Shown here piece after piece: positions 33,001 to 43,532 of a stretch of 64,000 bases of DNA. Source of the DNA: Schistocephalus solidus (Eukaryota > Platyhelminthes > Cestoda > Diphyllobothriidea > Diphyllobothriidae); assembly GCA_017591395.1 (NCBI GenBank), contig WEDG01004489.1:1-64000 (forward strand), given 5' to 3'. The position numbers and the translations under genes are program-made. Under the pieces are notes generated by a model that was not told where the DNA came from, searched no databases, and worked only from the letters and a program-made list of their open reading frames with translations. Positions within the stretch are counted from its first letter, which is position 1. Each line of letters starts with the position of its first letter.

Positions 33001-36000
33001 TACTTACTTGTACTTTGTTACGGCTGTGATCATGCCTGATCTAGTCGGCCTCGATTATGTCGCAGATTGCGCCCCTTCACGCGCGAAGATCTGCAGCAGC
33101 AGACCCGGACAGTTCTATCCATTCTCTTCGTCAGTGACGGACGCCGAATACCGAAGGTCTAAGAACAACTTTGATGTCCTGACGAACTGTGTCAGGCCAG
33201 GTTTTGAGCTGACCCCCTCTTCGACGCCTCCAATTGGGTAGTGGGGCAGGTTCAAGGGCGGTAACACTGAGTTCGTAAGGTGGGCGTCATTCGTCGTTCT
33301 TGGATGGCTTGGGATATCCTTGCGATGTTTTCGCAGCGATTGCGGACTGTCTCATTTGAGATGAAGTCTGTGTACTTCACTCGGAGGTTGGTTCTCACGA
33401 AGTGGTGTTCAAATGCCTCCAGTTTTCGCTCATCTTGCACGTGTGTAGCCTAGCATTCACAGCCGCAGTGGAGGACATACCGGACAGACGCACTGCATAC
33501 GCGAAATCTTTGTGGTGACGGAAATGTCGCGTCGTGGCGACAGGCAATTTGTAAGGTTTGAAGAAACCCGACGAGCAGCATTGATTCGGGAAACAATGCC
33601 ATCCTTACTCTGCTATTCGGCAGCAACGCTGCCGCAAGGTATTTGAAACTGCCTACCTCTTCAAGTTGACAGTCATCAACCTCTATACGTGCCTTCTCCT
33701 GAGCAGGGATGCAGCTGGAAAAAAAGTTTGGTCTTGCCCGCGTTTATTTACAAGCCGACCGATTTAGCGGCTTCATTCACCCGTGAAACCATAGACTATA
33801 GATCACCAAGGTTTAAGGCTACTAAGGCAATATCATCTGCGTAGTCGGGATCAGCCAACCGGCGTCCAGGTGCAAGCTCAACACCGTCCTCTTCATGCAG
33901 GGCCTTCCCAAGAATCCAGTCGATAGCGTAGTTGAACAGGATGGGTGACAAAATATAACCTTGTCGAACGCCATACCGAATACCAAATGGTTGTGAAAGA
34001 TTGTTATGGACCAAAACTCTCTCAGTAGTTGAGCATGGCGATGATTTTCGATGGTAGACCATCTAGTGCCATTATCCGCCATAAGGATTTACGATGGACG
34101 GAATCGAATGGGGCGGCGAAGTTGGCAAAGTAGACGGCCGTCGGTTGCTGGTAACTATTGCGGAATTTAAGGATGCACCTTAGTGTGAATATTTGGTCCG
34201 CACATCCATGCCCAGCACGGAATCCGACTTGGTTGGGCCTCGTTCTAGAGTCGTGCACAGCCTGGAATCGCCTGAGAAGAACACTAGCGAAGCTTTTAGC
34301 AGCAAGGTCGATAAGACTTATGCCACGGTAGTTTTCGCATCTTGCTTTGACTCCCATGTTGTGGACAGGCACAAGGATGCCTGAGCCTCAGTCATCAGGA
34401 ACAACCTCGTCTCACACGCTTGTACAATCACTTCATGGAGCCAGGGCGCCAGTGTGTCGACCCAAGACTTTTAGATTTAAGAGAGTATATCGTCCTCTCT
34501 AGGTACCTTGTTGTTGCGCAACCTTTTATGTCATCAGACTTCTCCTTCAGAAGGGGATCGCATGACACTGCATATGCAGGAGAAGAAGGAGACTCCATTG
34601 CACATAGTAAAAGGCTTGATATCGAAGTTGAGAAGGTTCTCGAATGCTCACGCCAGCGCTCGATCTTGGCCGGGTTTTCAGCAATAAAGCTGCCATTCAC
34701 GTCACGAACAGAGTCGCTCAGTGTAGAGGGTCTACCGCTAACTTGTCGGATAATTTGGTAGTTTTCGAGTGTCACCTACGTTTAAGGCCTGCTGCATTGA
34801 AGTTGCTATTTCAGCCCAATATTTATCCCGGTCTTTCCTAAACGATTTTGCCGTCATCTTTCGGCGTTGGTGGAAGTAAGCGTCGCTGCGGGACCTGGCT
34901 CGAGCCGTCTGGGCAGACAACTGCAGGGTTCTTCCGATGATCCAATTAGTGCGGCGTCGCTGAGTCTATCCAAGGATTTTCGCAGCTGCCTCTTAGACTA
35001 ATGCCTCCAGTGATGACCACTCACTCTCCGTCTGTTCGGAGTAAAACAGTACCGGATATCTCTGTCCAGGGCCTCAGCAGTGCCGGGTTGCAGGATTTTG
35101 GCGACATTGAGGCGTCTAGCACGGGACATTTTGGGTGCGGATGATAGGTGCACTTTCAAGCGTGTACAGACGAGAACCTGGTCAGATCCATAGGCATTAC
35201 CAGTCTCGGCACCACACATTGATCTGCTATCATGAACCCAGCTGCGGAACCGTGAACTGACTAGGATGTATTCGATCTGACTGGCCGTATGACCGTCGTT
35301 TGAATACCAGGTCAGCAGGTGTTTGTTGCGGTGCTGGTAGCCCGTATTCTTGACGAACAGTCGGTTCTGGTCAGCAAATTTTAGCAGCCTCTCACCGTTT
35401 TCACATCTAGAATCAAGCCCAAAACGGTCAATAAGATGACTGTTAGTGGAGTCACCATGTCCAGTTCGGTCGTTCCAGGCCCCAGGTCGTTCGGCGCGAG
35501 AATCTTTAAACTAACGCTTGCATTTGGGAGTAAAACGTCCCTTTGTTGTGCTGTTCCGCAGCGGAAATTGCTGCCTACACGGAGACGATAGAGATGTTTG
35601 TGAAGTGACATTTCAGTCGCACATAGGCCATCCGTTCGTTGACTGGCTCCCAATCAAGCAGTATACGGTTCGCTTGTTGCAAGAGGGCAATTGCCACACC
35701 ATGTTTACCAGAAAATTCGCGACGGCCACTGTTGTACAGGGTGAAATGTGAGTTGGCTCCCGGTATCTTTATTTCCAGAGAGCCTGAGCCAGGTATTTGG
35801 ACTTTGGGCAGGCAGTATGCATCTACGTTGTACTGATAGAGGCTGCGCGCTGCCAGCCTTTGGGTACCCGATTCCAAGAGCGTTCGCACATTCCAGCATC
35901 AAATACATAGGGTCCGATTCCGATTGAGTAGCCCAGCTTGCATACTATTCGCCTGCACCACTGGACTACGGTTGCGGAGCGCTTCGGTTCCCGCGGACGC

Positions 36001-39000
36001 CGTAGCATGGATCGTGGTACTATACTCGGACATATTTTCATGAGGTATCATGGAGATTGTGAGTACGGACGGGTCCCTAACAGCCGCTCGGATTGCTTGT
36101 TCGAGTTTGTCTCTAGCGCTTTGGCTCAAGAGGCAGTGGGGCTAAACTAACATATTGAATGTTGATTCACACTCGCCATGTCGCAGTGCCGTCATCTGGC
36201 TTTGCGGCTTTTTATACGGCTTTTGGTGTGCCAGACCTCAGCGCATCGCACCCTGGTAGCACTGTCGCTGTTGGTCCGCTACTGCTTATTCGCCAGACCC
36301 GAGATTCCGCTTATTTCGCAGCTAACCTTCACTGAAGGCCGTTCCACTATCCGCCACCTGTGGACGCGCCGGGTAGCCAGTAGCTAGGCTAATGGGTAAC
36401 CCATCTACATTGCTTCATCAGTGACTGTGGCTAATTTGATCAGCCTATTGTCACGTAGGAATGGTCTTCACTGACCTACCCTGACCGCATAAGGCAATAT
36501 AGATGCTCGGTTTTGGCCAATAGTTCTAGCCTAAATTTCTCATGGGGTTGTAATTTGACAGCAAACCATCAGCAACGCAGAAGTATTATTGATAAGGGCA
36601 AAAAAAGTTTTGATGTCCAGTTATGGCTTACCTGTCTGTTCTGACACCCTCCGGTACCTATGATTGACTCAGTGAGACCTGGCCTACGTCTTTACCGGTG
36701 TTTTCAGGGCCTTATACTTGACTTTTAGTGAAATAACTCCTCTTCACACCTACTCAGCACTTATTCTGAACTTTTTCATTCGTAACTGACGATCACATGC
36801 TCCTTTAGCGACTGCTTAAAACGTAGTTGACACCACGTGCTCTCTAGAGTTTGCTGCGTATAGTTAACATACCATAATTTGTGCTGAGTTTATCTCGTTT
36901 TTCTCCTTCCTTTTAGGATGAGGTGAACCGCGGTTTGCACGAAGCTCTTAAAGGCCATTTCCGTTTCTCCGGTGGGTGTGTACGTCGTGGCTAGCACCCT
37001 AGGTTCCCTAGAGTCTCTCCTTGTCTACTTGAAGTCCGTTAATATACCCGTGAGTTGATTTTCGCCCCATTATTTGCTTACCTGTCCTTGGAAACAACTA
37101 AAATCACGCGATAGCATTCTTACTTACGAGGCCTTATGGTTCGATCGGTGTGCTATTAGAAAATGTAAATCAGTCATTTTATTTGTTCGACGAAGCTTTG
37201 TTCGGTGGCTACAGGTGTTTTCAACAAGACCATGTACAGTCATCATGTTTTCTGGACTCCTCCTCTAAAAATACATTGCGCTCTATCTCTCTCTCTCTGC
37301 GCGTAACCTGATTTTTGGGATTATCATCTCGTTGTAGGACCGTCACATTATTATTCGTGGTAAAGCTCGGGGCGATTTTCTGACAAACTCTATTCTTGCT
37401 GCTTATGCACCTATGCTACCACACCTCGGTGTTCTAATATATTGTTCTAATATATTACTTCCATCTCTAGATAAAAAATCTTTTGTCTGACTATTTTTCG
37501 GGGTTTTTACTTTCTGTCAAATTCTTCCTGGTCATTAACTTACCTACAGTGCCGAGTGATTCTTTCTTTCAAATAAAAACTCGGATTTAACGCATGAAAA
37601 TATGCATTATCAAACGGTTTTATTTTAAAGATCGCTTAGTCCTACTAGAGGTCCGTTGTTAAAATACATAGCTGACATTTTTTTAATTTTTTTATCTTTT
37701 TAACTCCGCAAACGCTCTATAACAATCGTTTTGCCCGTTGTAAAACATTTCACGTGGTTCAGGTTTTTTTCCTGCTTCCATCGATAGGTGCTGACTTTGA
37801 AGTTTTTTATTCGGTGCTTAGAAAATACTGCAATCCTGCATGACACCTAAAAACACGGGGAGCACCACTAGGATCGCACGTCCTCTTGGCCGCGAACCCC
37901 CGCAGCAGGACTTTAGGACCAGCGCCAGGGGCTCCGATCGACACTGTTGTGCTTCTTACGCTGCCCACGCTGTATTCGCACATTCGTATCTCTACTGGGT
38001 TTATCGACGAAAACACTCATTAAAACTTCATCCGTTCACGCAGAAATCGTGCAGTGAAGTTCGCCAATGTCGGTAATGGCGCACGATGTATCGTGTATGT
38101 GAGTGCGTTAAAACAGAGGATTTGTGCCACATCGATTGGTTGAACTCGACATTGCCACTGATATGGGAGCAAAAGGAGTAAAAAAAACCGAGCCAGCAGT
38201 TATTTACCATCACAATACTTAGAAGGTTACCCATCAACAAGGTGAATCAGTCTTCCTTTGCAATTTGGGCCCGGTTTCAAGGACTTCTTCAAAATATTGC
38301 TGCTGGTACTTCTCCGAGCAAGGATGCGAATCTGCCTCTTTGCTAACTGGGACTAGTTGCCGGCAAATGTGTGGTATGCATAGACTTTCCTTCAGTCGGT
38401 TAGTAGGAGAGAAATAGTAAATTAGATACAACGTGAGTCTTCCTGAAGCTCAATCCACTCGCTTATGAACACTGCACCGTACTCTGGACAGTTGTGCCCC
38501 TCCCCACTTACGACAGACGAACAGGAGAAGGGCTATCATTTTTGATCTTTCTGTACATTCGAGATAAAAACTATTCACTAGGGCCAGACACCTTAATACA
38601 TTTTTTTCATTATTACCCTACAGTTCGTTATTTCTGCCGATTTCGAAAGTAAGTCATCAAGAAGCACTGGGAATTATTAATGTCAAAATATTGGGAGACT
38701 CTTTCTGGAAGATAATTTTTTTCAAAAAACTGTTAAAAAGTGACTGACAATAGAATCACACCTTTAAAATCCGTAGACGCCTATTCTCTATCTATGAACT
38801 ACCAGAAAGTAACAGAATGGACCTACTATTGTGACCAACTTAGTCAACGTTTGAATGTCCTCAACACGACCTATGACACTGCCTTGCCAAAGATCTGGGA
38901 CCCACGTACAAAAAGACATTTTTTATCAAGGATTTTAGATACGCGTACTTCCAGCTCATGTATGATCTCTTTTGCTATTGCCTTGCTATTCGCAAGTATA

Positions 39001-42000
39001 CTACTTGATGAATTTATGGGCGTCTTCTGTACTCGTGCAGTTGAAACCTGCCTTTCACCTGAACTAGCCTAACTAGCCTAAGACTTGCTGATAGTATGTA
39101 CTAAAAAAGTTCAATTTCCTTTTACTGCGAATCTGTACAATCTGTGGATAGAGTAGCAGTAGGAAGTTCCTTCGATCCTGTTCTCGTCAACATTTGTTTA
39201 TCATATCTGGAGGAAAGTTTACTCAGAATTGAACTGGACAATACTGTACAGAGGGTTTCTGTATGGTAATATGTCAATCGTTAAAAACGACAGAGCTAAA
39301 AATTAACCGCAGGTAGCCTGCAACGAAAACCGTCTTCTCGGAGCTCCATTATTCAGTAGCAAGATGGTAGGTTACTCACATTGTTGGCCTTCCCCAAAAA
39401 AATATGAAAGGTCCACTATCTGTATTTTTCGAGTTTAATGCCGGTACGACGGAAGCGAAATCTTGTCTACACTCTTCTGAAGAGCAAGTGACCTTGGCTC
39501 TAGTGAAAACCTTGGACTTAAGACTTTATCCGTCTCCAAAATATCCTGGTTAAACGCGGCTATCCAGCCAATTTCATTCCATTCATGAGTATATTCATCA
39601 CCTGCGGTGAAAATTAAAGGAACAAAAGTCACGTTGAAATATTGGTGTTTTTTAAAGTAAAAAAATTAAAACATACTCAAGCGTTGCCTGCGTTCCGTCA
39701 GTAAAAGGACATACAGTGCATCTGACTTCGTATTTATCTGTCCTGTGAAAACCGTTTCAACTAACTTAATGCCACTTCATATGGCGTTAATTAATTCACG
39801 GAAATTTTGGGACACAAGCGTTTTGGACAAACCAGAATACAGTGAGAAGTCAGGTCACTTCATTGTTTGCCTTTAAAGTCAGAAGATAAATTGACGCGCT
39901 ATTTTCTACCTGCAAGACATTGGGCCTTGATTTAGCCAGGCAGAATGGTGCTCGCGCATCTGCTTGGATAGACGCCCAGTTGTTCTACCAATATAACCTG
40001 GTTATATCAGGTCGCACTACAGCGACGAAGCAGAAATCGACCTAATTGTCGGACACCTCCTTTTCTCTCCCTCCGTCCCATCGTAGGACTAGACTATAAC
40101 CCCTGACTTCTGATCCCCGTCTACCCCATACTTACTGTTTATTCGATGTTTAAAATTTTGTCACTAGCTTCCCTCATATTACTGTAAAGGCCTGATGATG
40201 AATAATTGAAAGCGTACGTTCGCCAAACTCCACTTCTTAAATGTATATTTGATAACAACTGCTACTTAATTGGTTTAAATAGGCAGTATATTTCGATAGG
40301 CCTGTGCGGCGGGCTTCGTCCAACGACGTTGCGTTCCAGTCCCCTCTTCGTTCTGCAAATTTGCTATGGACCCGTTTTCGTAAGCAGCCGTTATTCAGCT
40401 TTACTTGCTGTAAGTTATACGAAATCATGCAGCACAAGGTAGAAAACGAACTCTTTCACTTGAAGCCTGCTTATGCGCTTCAAGTGGAATTATTTCTATT
40501 TCACTACTTTTTAGTGTTCTGGCATCAGCGTTGGTACTGTGCACAAAAAGGACGTCATGAAAGCATCGATCATGGTGGAAAGGGACCTTAAATGGGCTGT
40601 GATACTCGCTTTCGATGTCAAAGTGGACAAGGATGCACAGCGGTTCGCCAATGAGGTCGGTGTGCGTATATTCACCTCAGAAATTATCTACCACTTACAA
40701 CAGAAGATGGAGGAATATGTGTACGCGCTGTTTGTTGAGTTTGGCCTTTCATTGTAAAGTTGGATTATTTGATCTTTTCAGATGTAGTTAGGTTAGGTAT
40801 ATGCTACGTGCCCGAGAATGATTATAAATGTACGTTGGCCGTAGTCGGTTTACGTGTATCTGGAATTCTTCTCCAGCTGTTAATTAAGGTATCATCTTTC
40901 TGCCATTTTGAATTCTCGATAGCCAAGTCGATGCTGTGAATAACTGAACACTTTCAGTGCTTCCTCGTCTACCCGAATTCTTAGAAAAGTCAGAATTACG
41001 CGACCCCTTTGGAAGGCTCATTATAGACAAAAAGGTAATACTTTTTGATACAACCCTGCATTTTTGTCTCATCTCCATTTAGGGAGGAACTGATGAAGGA
41101 TAACCGACGGAAGCACCGTGACCAGGCTGTCTTCCCAGTAAAACTGAGTATCCTACCCGACATGGTATTTAACAAGCGCGCTCCTATTGTAATGGGCGTG
41201 CGAGTTGAGGCTGGCCTCTTGCGCGAAGGCACGCCAATTTGTGTGCCCACGCGGGAAAATATTTGTTTGGGTCGCGTCTTCTCAATCGAGTCCAACCACA
41301 AGACCGTGCCCGAGGCACGCACCGGCCAGGAAGTCTGTGTCCGAATCGATCCACTGGAGGGCGAAGCACCGAAACTCTTCGGTCGACATTTTGACCAAAC
41401 CGATACTCTCATTTCGAAGGTATGGTCTCCTTTCGTTCACTTTATTTTGTGTTCTTCTGGCTAGCTTGTACCACATTTTCCCTCTTTCCAACTTTAGAGC
41501 TGTTGCTAAGGTTATATTCTGCCCTTACACTTAACTATTCTTTATTTCCATGAGGTGGTATTCAACACCTTGTGGTATAACCGTAACCGCTGAATTCAAT
41601 GCGATCATGTGATTTATACGCTCGGCAAATTTACTAGGCTGTTCCCCGTTCATATTTTGCAGCGAAGCTGTTGAGCCATATTCTTTTGCCCTCTATTCTC
41701 GTAATTATTTGGACAAACTAGCTTAACCCTTGATTTCAGTAGGAACCCACCTGATGATCTGTTCGGGGATACAACTTTTAATGGGAAATTGTGAACGAAG
41801 AAACGCCCTAGAATTTGCGTTGTGCGAAAGGCTACTAGGACGTTTGAGTCATGTATTAACTGTTTTATAATTTGGCCACTTTCGATAGAATCCACTAGAT
41901 AAGCTACTTTTATTGCTTTCCTTTCAGATTTCGAGAGAAAGCATAGATATTGTAAAGGAGTTTTTCAGGAATGACCTCAACAAGGAAGACTGGAAGCTTA

Positions 42001-42035
42001 TGGTAGAGCTCAAGAAATACCTCTCAATCTTGTGA
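29202..42035 (+). CDS. EIF5B: eukaryotic translation initiation factor 5B (eIF5B), 9 exons
   Basis: eIF5B is the GTPase that joins the 60S subunit to the 48S initiation complex in the cytoplasm. Exons: 29202-30019, 30052-30341, 30640-30889, 31660-31866, 32555-32848, 36917-37049, 40515-40720, 41083-41419, 41928-42035, about 880 residues. The N-terminal third is low-complexity Lys/Glu/Arg. The G domain follows with GHVDTGKT (about 298), [19 protein letters not shown] (362), NKID (416) and TSAHTGDG. Domain II, domain III and the C-terminal domain IV end [16 protein letters not shown]. Exon phases all agree except for two single-base frame breaks (near 29783 and 36953). The N-terminus is shorter than the human one, as usual for invertebrates. 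It is convergent with vinculin. Confidence 0.96.
30020..30051 (+). other. eIF5B intron 1, 32 bp
   Basis: A very short GT-AG intron (GTTGGT...TTTTTAG) between phase-0 codons GAG and GAA. Introns near 30-40 bp are typical of the 5' part of flatworm genes. Confidence 0.85.
30052..30341 (+). CDS. EIF5B: eIF5B exon 2: GTPase motifs G1-G3
   Basis: Encodes the start of the G domain: P-loop GHVDTGKT, switch [14 protein letters not shown], and G3 [10 protein letters not shown]. All nucleotide-binding residues seen in the family are present. The donor is TC|GTATGT, splitting a Ser codon. Confidence 0.95.
30640..30889 (+). CDS. EIF5B: eIF5B exon 3: G4 motif NKID
   Basis: Acceptor TTCTTAG. The exon continues [20 protein letters not shown] and reaches NKIDRLYEW. 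Alignment with the family and exon phase both require it to end after CAG at 30889 (NDFNTRFKQ), giving a GC donor. A GT donor 19 bp further on (30909) would bring the next exon into a wrong frame with an early stop. Confidence 0.9.
30890..31659 (+). other. eIF5B intron 3, GC-AG type
   Basis: The donor reads CAG|GCACGT and the acceptor TTTTCCAG|GTT. It is the only non-GT donor in the gene. The protein across the junction has the same length as other eIF5B proteins, which supports this choice. The 770-bp interior has no recognised feature. Confidence 0.75.
31660..31866 (+). CDS. EIF5B: eIF5B exon 4: end of G domain (G5)
   Basis: Sixty-nine codons starting [16 protein letters not shown], including the G5 region [16 protein letters not shown] and ending LKASVME. 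The donor is GAG|GTAATT, phase 0. Confidence 0.95.
32555..32848 (+). CDS. EIF5B: eIF5B exon 5: domain II beta barrel
   Basis: Ninety-eight codons: [70 protein letters not shown]. It matches domain II and the start of the domain II-III linker. Acceptor TTCTGTAG, donor AAG|GTATTG. Confidence 0.95.
33250..34775 (-). pseudogene. family E reverse transcriptase, frameshifted
   Basis: Linker at 34775-34428. RT fingers [20 protein letters not shown] (near 34330), [19 protein letters not shown], motif A as [14 protein letters not shown] (usually FVDFAAAFDSV, so the first catalytic Asp is Asn), motif [20 protein letters not shown], intact catalytic box DYADDIAL (33843-33832), and a C-terminal region [18 protein letters not shown] (33416 down). 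Frame breaks lie near 34025, 33790 and 33440. Confidence 0.82.
35000..36130 (-). pseudogene. family E endonuclease, catalytic residues lost
   Basis: Readable with frame changes: [20 protein letters not shown] (35889 down), [12 protein letters not shown] where family members have Ser-Glu at Pro-Lys, [28 protein letters not shown], then [39 protein letters not shown] and [10 protein letters not shown] where SDH is expected. The Glu and His of the active site are therefore replaced by Lys and Gln. Confidence 0.75.
36917..37049 (+). CDS. EIF5B: eIF5B exon 6: domain III, with one extra base
   Basis: Begins [12 protein letters not shown] and ends [20 protein letters not shown] plus SVNIP. The two halves are in different frames. 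One surplus G at 36953-36954 (AAAGGCC where AAAGCC restores [11 protein letters not shown]) explains this. Exon length is 133, one more than a multiple of three, while both flanking junctions are phase 0, which agrees with one extra base. Donor CCC|GTGAGT. Confidence 0.9.
37050..40514 (+). other. eIF5B intron 6, mostly unassigned
   Basis: A 3465-bp intron (GTGAGT...TTTTTAG). Apart from a possible RT remnant at about 38740-39300, no gene or repeat was recognised. A short near-palindrome (ATATAACCTGGTTATAT, 39991-40007) is present. Confidence 0.6.
38740..39300 (+). pseudogene. possible Penelope-like reverse transcriptase remnant
   Basis: Near 39155-39260 the plus strand reads [20 protein letters not shown], similar in pattern to the MGSxLGPxLANIxMxxLEE box of Penelope-like RTs. 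It is followed by [11 protein letters not shown], where such RTs have the YRRYVDDT catalytic box. A 110-codon open frame lies just upstream (38740-39072). The active-site aspartates are not preserved. This is a pattern-based call only. Confidence 0.35.
40515..40720 (+). CDS. EIF5B: eIF5B exon 7: domain III
   Basis: Sixty-eight codons plus two bases: [53 protein letters not shown]. Acceptor CTTTTTAG, donor TATGT|GTACGC; the split Val codon is completed by exon 8. Confidence 0.94.
41083..41419 (+). CDS. EIF5B: eIF5B exon 8: domain IV, eIF1A-binding region start
   Basis: Codes for [66 protein letters not shown] and [16 protein letters not shown]. Acceptor CCATTTAG, donor AAG|GTATGG. Confidence 0.95.
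41928..42035 (+). CDS. EIF5B: eIF5B exon 9: C-terminal helices and stop
   Basis: Thirty-five codons ([17 protein letters not shown], then [15 protein letters not shown]) and TGA at 42033-42035. In the family this C-terminal helix binds eIF1A. No AATAAA signal is obvious in the next 300 bp. Confidence 0.95.
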   Translation: MSRESIDIVKEFFRNDLNKEDWKLMVELKKYLSIL

Positions 42036-43359
42036 AACCCACCCGCCTCTCCCCCCCTGTGGTGAACTTTTCTGACCTTCGCATAAGTTATTTTTGTGCA
42101 ATGTTTGAACTCTTGCGATTTTCTTTATGCCGTGTAAAAAGGAAGTTCCGATGATGGTAAAACTATTACTGATCCACTTTTTCACATTCTGTAAGCGAGA
42201 CACCGCGCATTTGAGACAGTAGAATTCTTTTATTTGCTAGGGAAAGTCTACTTGTTCACGCACGTAGTCTTGTAGTCAAAAAAGCATGAAAACTGTATAG
42301 GTTGAATATAGAGCAATCTGGGCTTTCTCTTCAGGATCGACGATATCTGTCAAGATGCCTCCAAGTTACGCAGCGTCAGACTTACATTGTCACTTTAGTA
42401 AATAGCTAGATCCCTTCGTTTTGAAGGATTTTCCTCGTACCGCTCTGGATTTAAAAGCGATCTATAGTTTAGTGTTACAAACAGCCGGGTAAAAGTTCTC
42501 CGCCCGGTCCTCGTCCTCTTCGTTTGCTTTCCAGCACTGAGCTATAAACCGTAACCTATTACTCTTCCTCGCATTTTTCAATACTAACGTACGCGGCACG
42601 TTGTCGTTATTTCTACGCAAATCATCCCTGGGTCCCGTTATTCCGTCTAGTTGGAAGAACCAAAAGATTATAGTACGTAGTGTTGTAATCTTCGCCGCGG
42701 TGTCCTACGGACCAGCATAGACGTACCCCGTCTCCTCAACAAGCAGACTGGTCCGCATTTCAATCTGTACCCATTCTTGCCCATCGTGGATTCTGCTAAC
42801 CAGAAAGGCACCATTCATAAGCTTGGTACTCCAGAAGACAGTCAATATGTAAGTCAGGATGGTGTGATTTAATTTACTTCCACAATGAAATCATACATGT
42901 AGTTACAAACAAGGAAGATATGGCTGATCACCAATCAGGATTGCCTAAAAGCAAGAAAATGCATTACAGAAGTCAAATAAGTCCCCAAGAAGCGTCGATG
43001 TTTCACACTCCGGCGAACCCAGGATTCATGTAATTGGGGTAGCCCTGGTGTTTTCCTGCGGGGGGGGGGTTTGGCAAAATAAAAGGTCACAGATAAAAAT
43101 ATGGCTCCGAGCCAACACAAGCAAAGCCGAGTTCATAATCAAGCGAGGTAATGCATTTATCGGCGCCGGATGGGGACGGGGGTGCAAATTGATTTTTTTC
43201 CGGTGACGCACAAAGGCGAGAGACGAAAACAGTTTATTAGTGGGAGCTTCAGGCCGTCAGAAGCAGAGGTAGACACATGTGTAGAGACAACGGCACTGGA
43301 TACGTAGTATCCTGTATGTGAACTACAGCCCAGTCACACTCCGATGGCCTACGGGGCAG
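42036..43359. other. eIF5B-vinculin convergent intergenic region
   Basis: Holds both 3' untranslated regions. No confident polyadenylation signals or RNA genes. A plus-strand open stretch at 42681-42848 ending in a consensus-like donor (AT|GTAAGT) could be an exon of an unknown gene or part of a repeat. A nine-G run lies at about 43061-43070. Confidence 0.4.
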
Positions 43360-43532
43360 CTAATAACCTGTGTTTGCAACTGGCCGCGGCTGCCATCGCA
43401 TCCTGAGGCCGCTGTCCACCCGCATCTTGATGCTTGCGCATTCCGCACCGCGCACAGTCTCAATCACGGCCTGCATGAGGTTTTGAGCGTTGCCGACCAG
43501 CACCTCTGTGTTCTCCTGGTCCTCGGAGGAAT
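43360..43532 (-). CDS. VCL: vinculin last exon: tail helix 5 and C-terminus
   Basis: Acceptor TGTGCTTCAG. Encodes [37 protein letters not shown] and [19 protein letters not shown], then TAG at 43362-43360. The pattern LV-NAQNLMQ-V-ETVR-AE-ASIK-R is that of the vinculin C-terminus, including the final arm with its RW. The first codon (GAT) is split; the G must come from the preceding exon. Confidence 0.92.

Larger units (their letters stand above)
32985..36480 (-). mobile_element. family E RTE-like retrotransposon in eIF5B intron 5, antisense
   Basis: A nearly full-length minus-strand element. It has a 5' region (36480-36130), EN (36130-35000), a linker (34920-34430), RT (34372-33796), an RT C-terminal region (33440-33252) and a 3' region ending in an (AAGT)n-like tail at about 32999-33010. 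It lies antisense to eIF5B inside a 4-kb intron, so it can be spliced out. Its EN and RT both carry substitutions at catalytic positions, so it is inactive. The 5' boundary is approximate. Confidence 0.85.
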
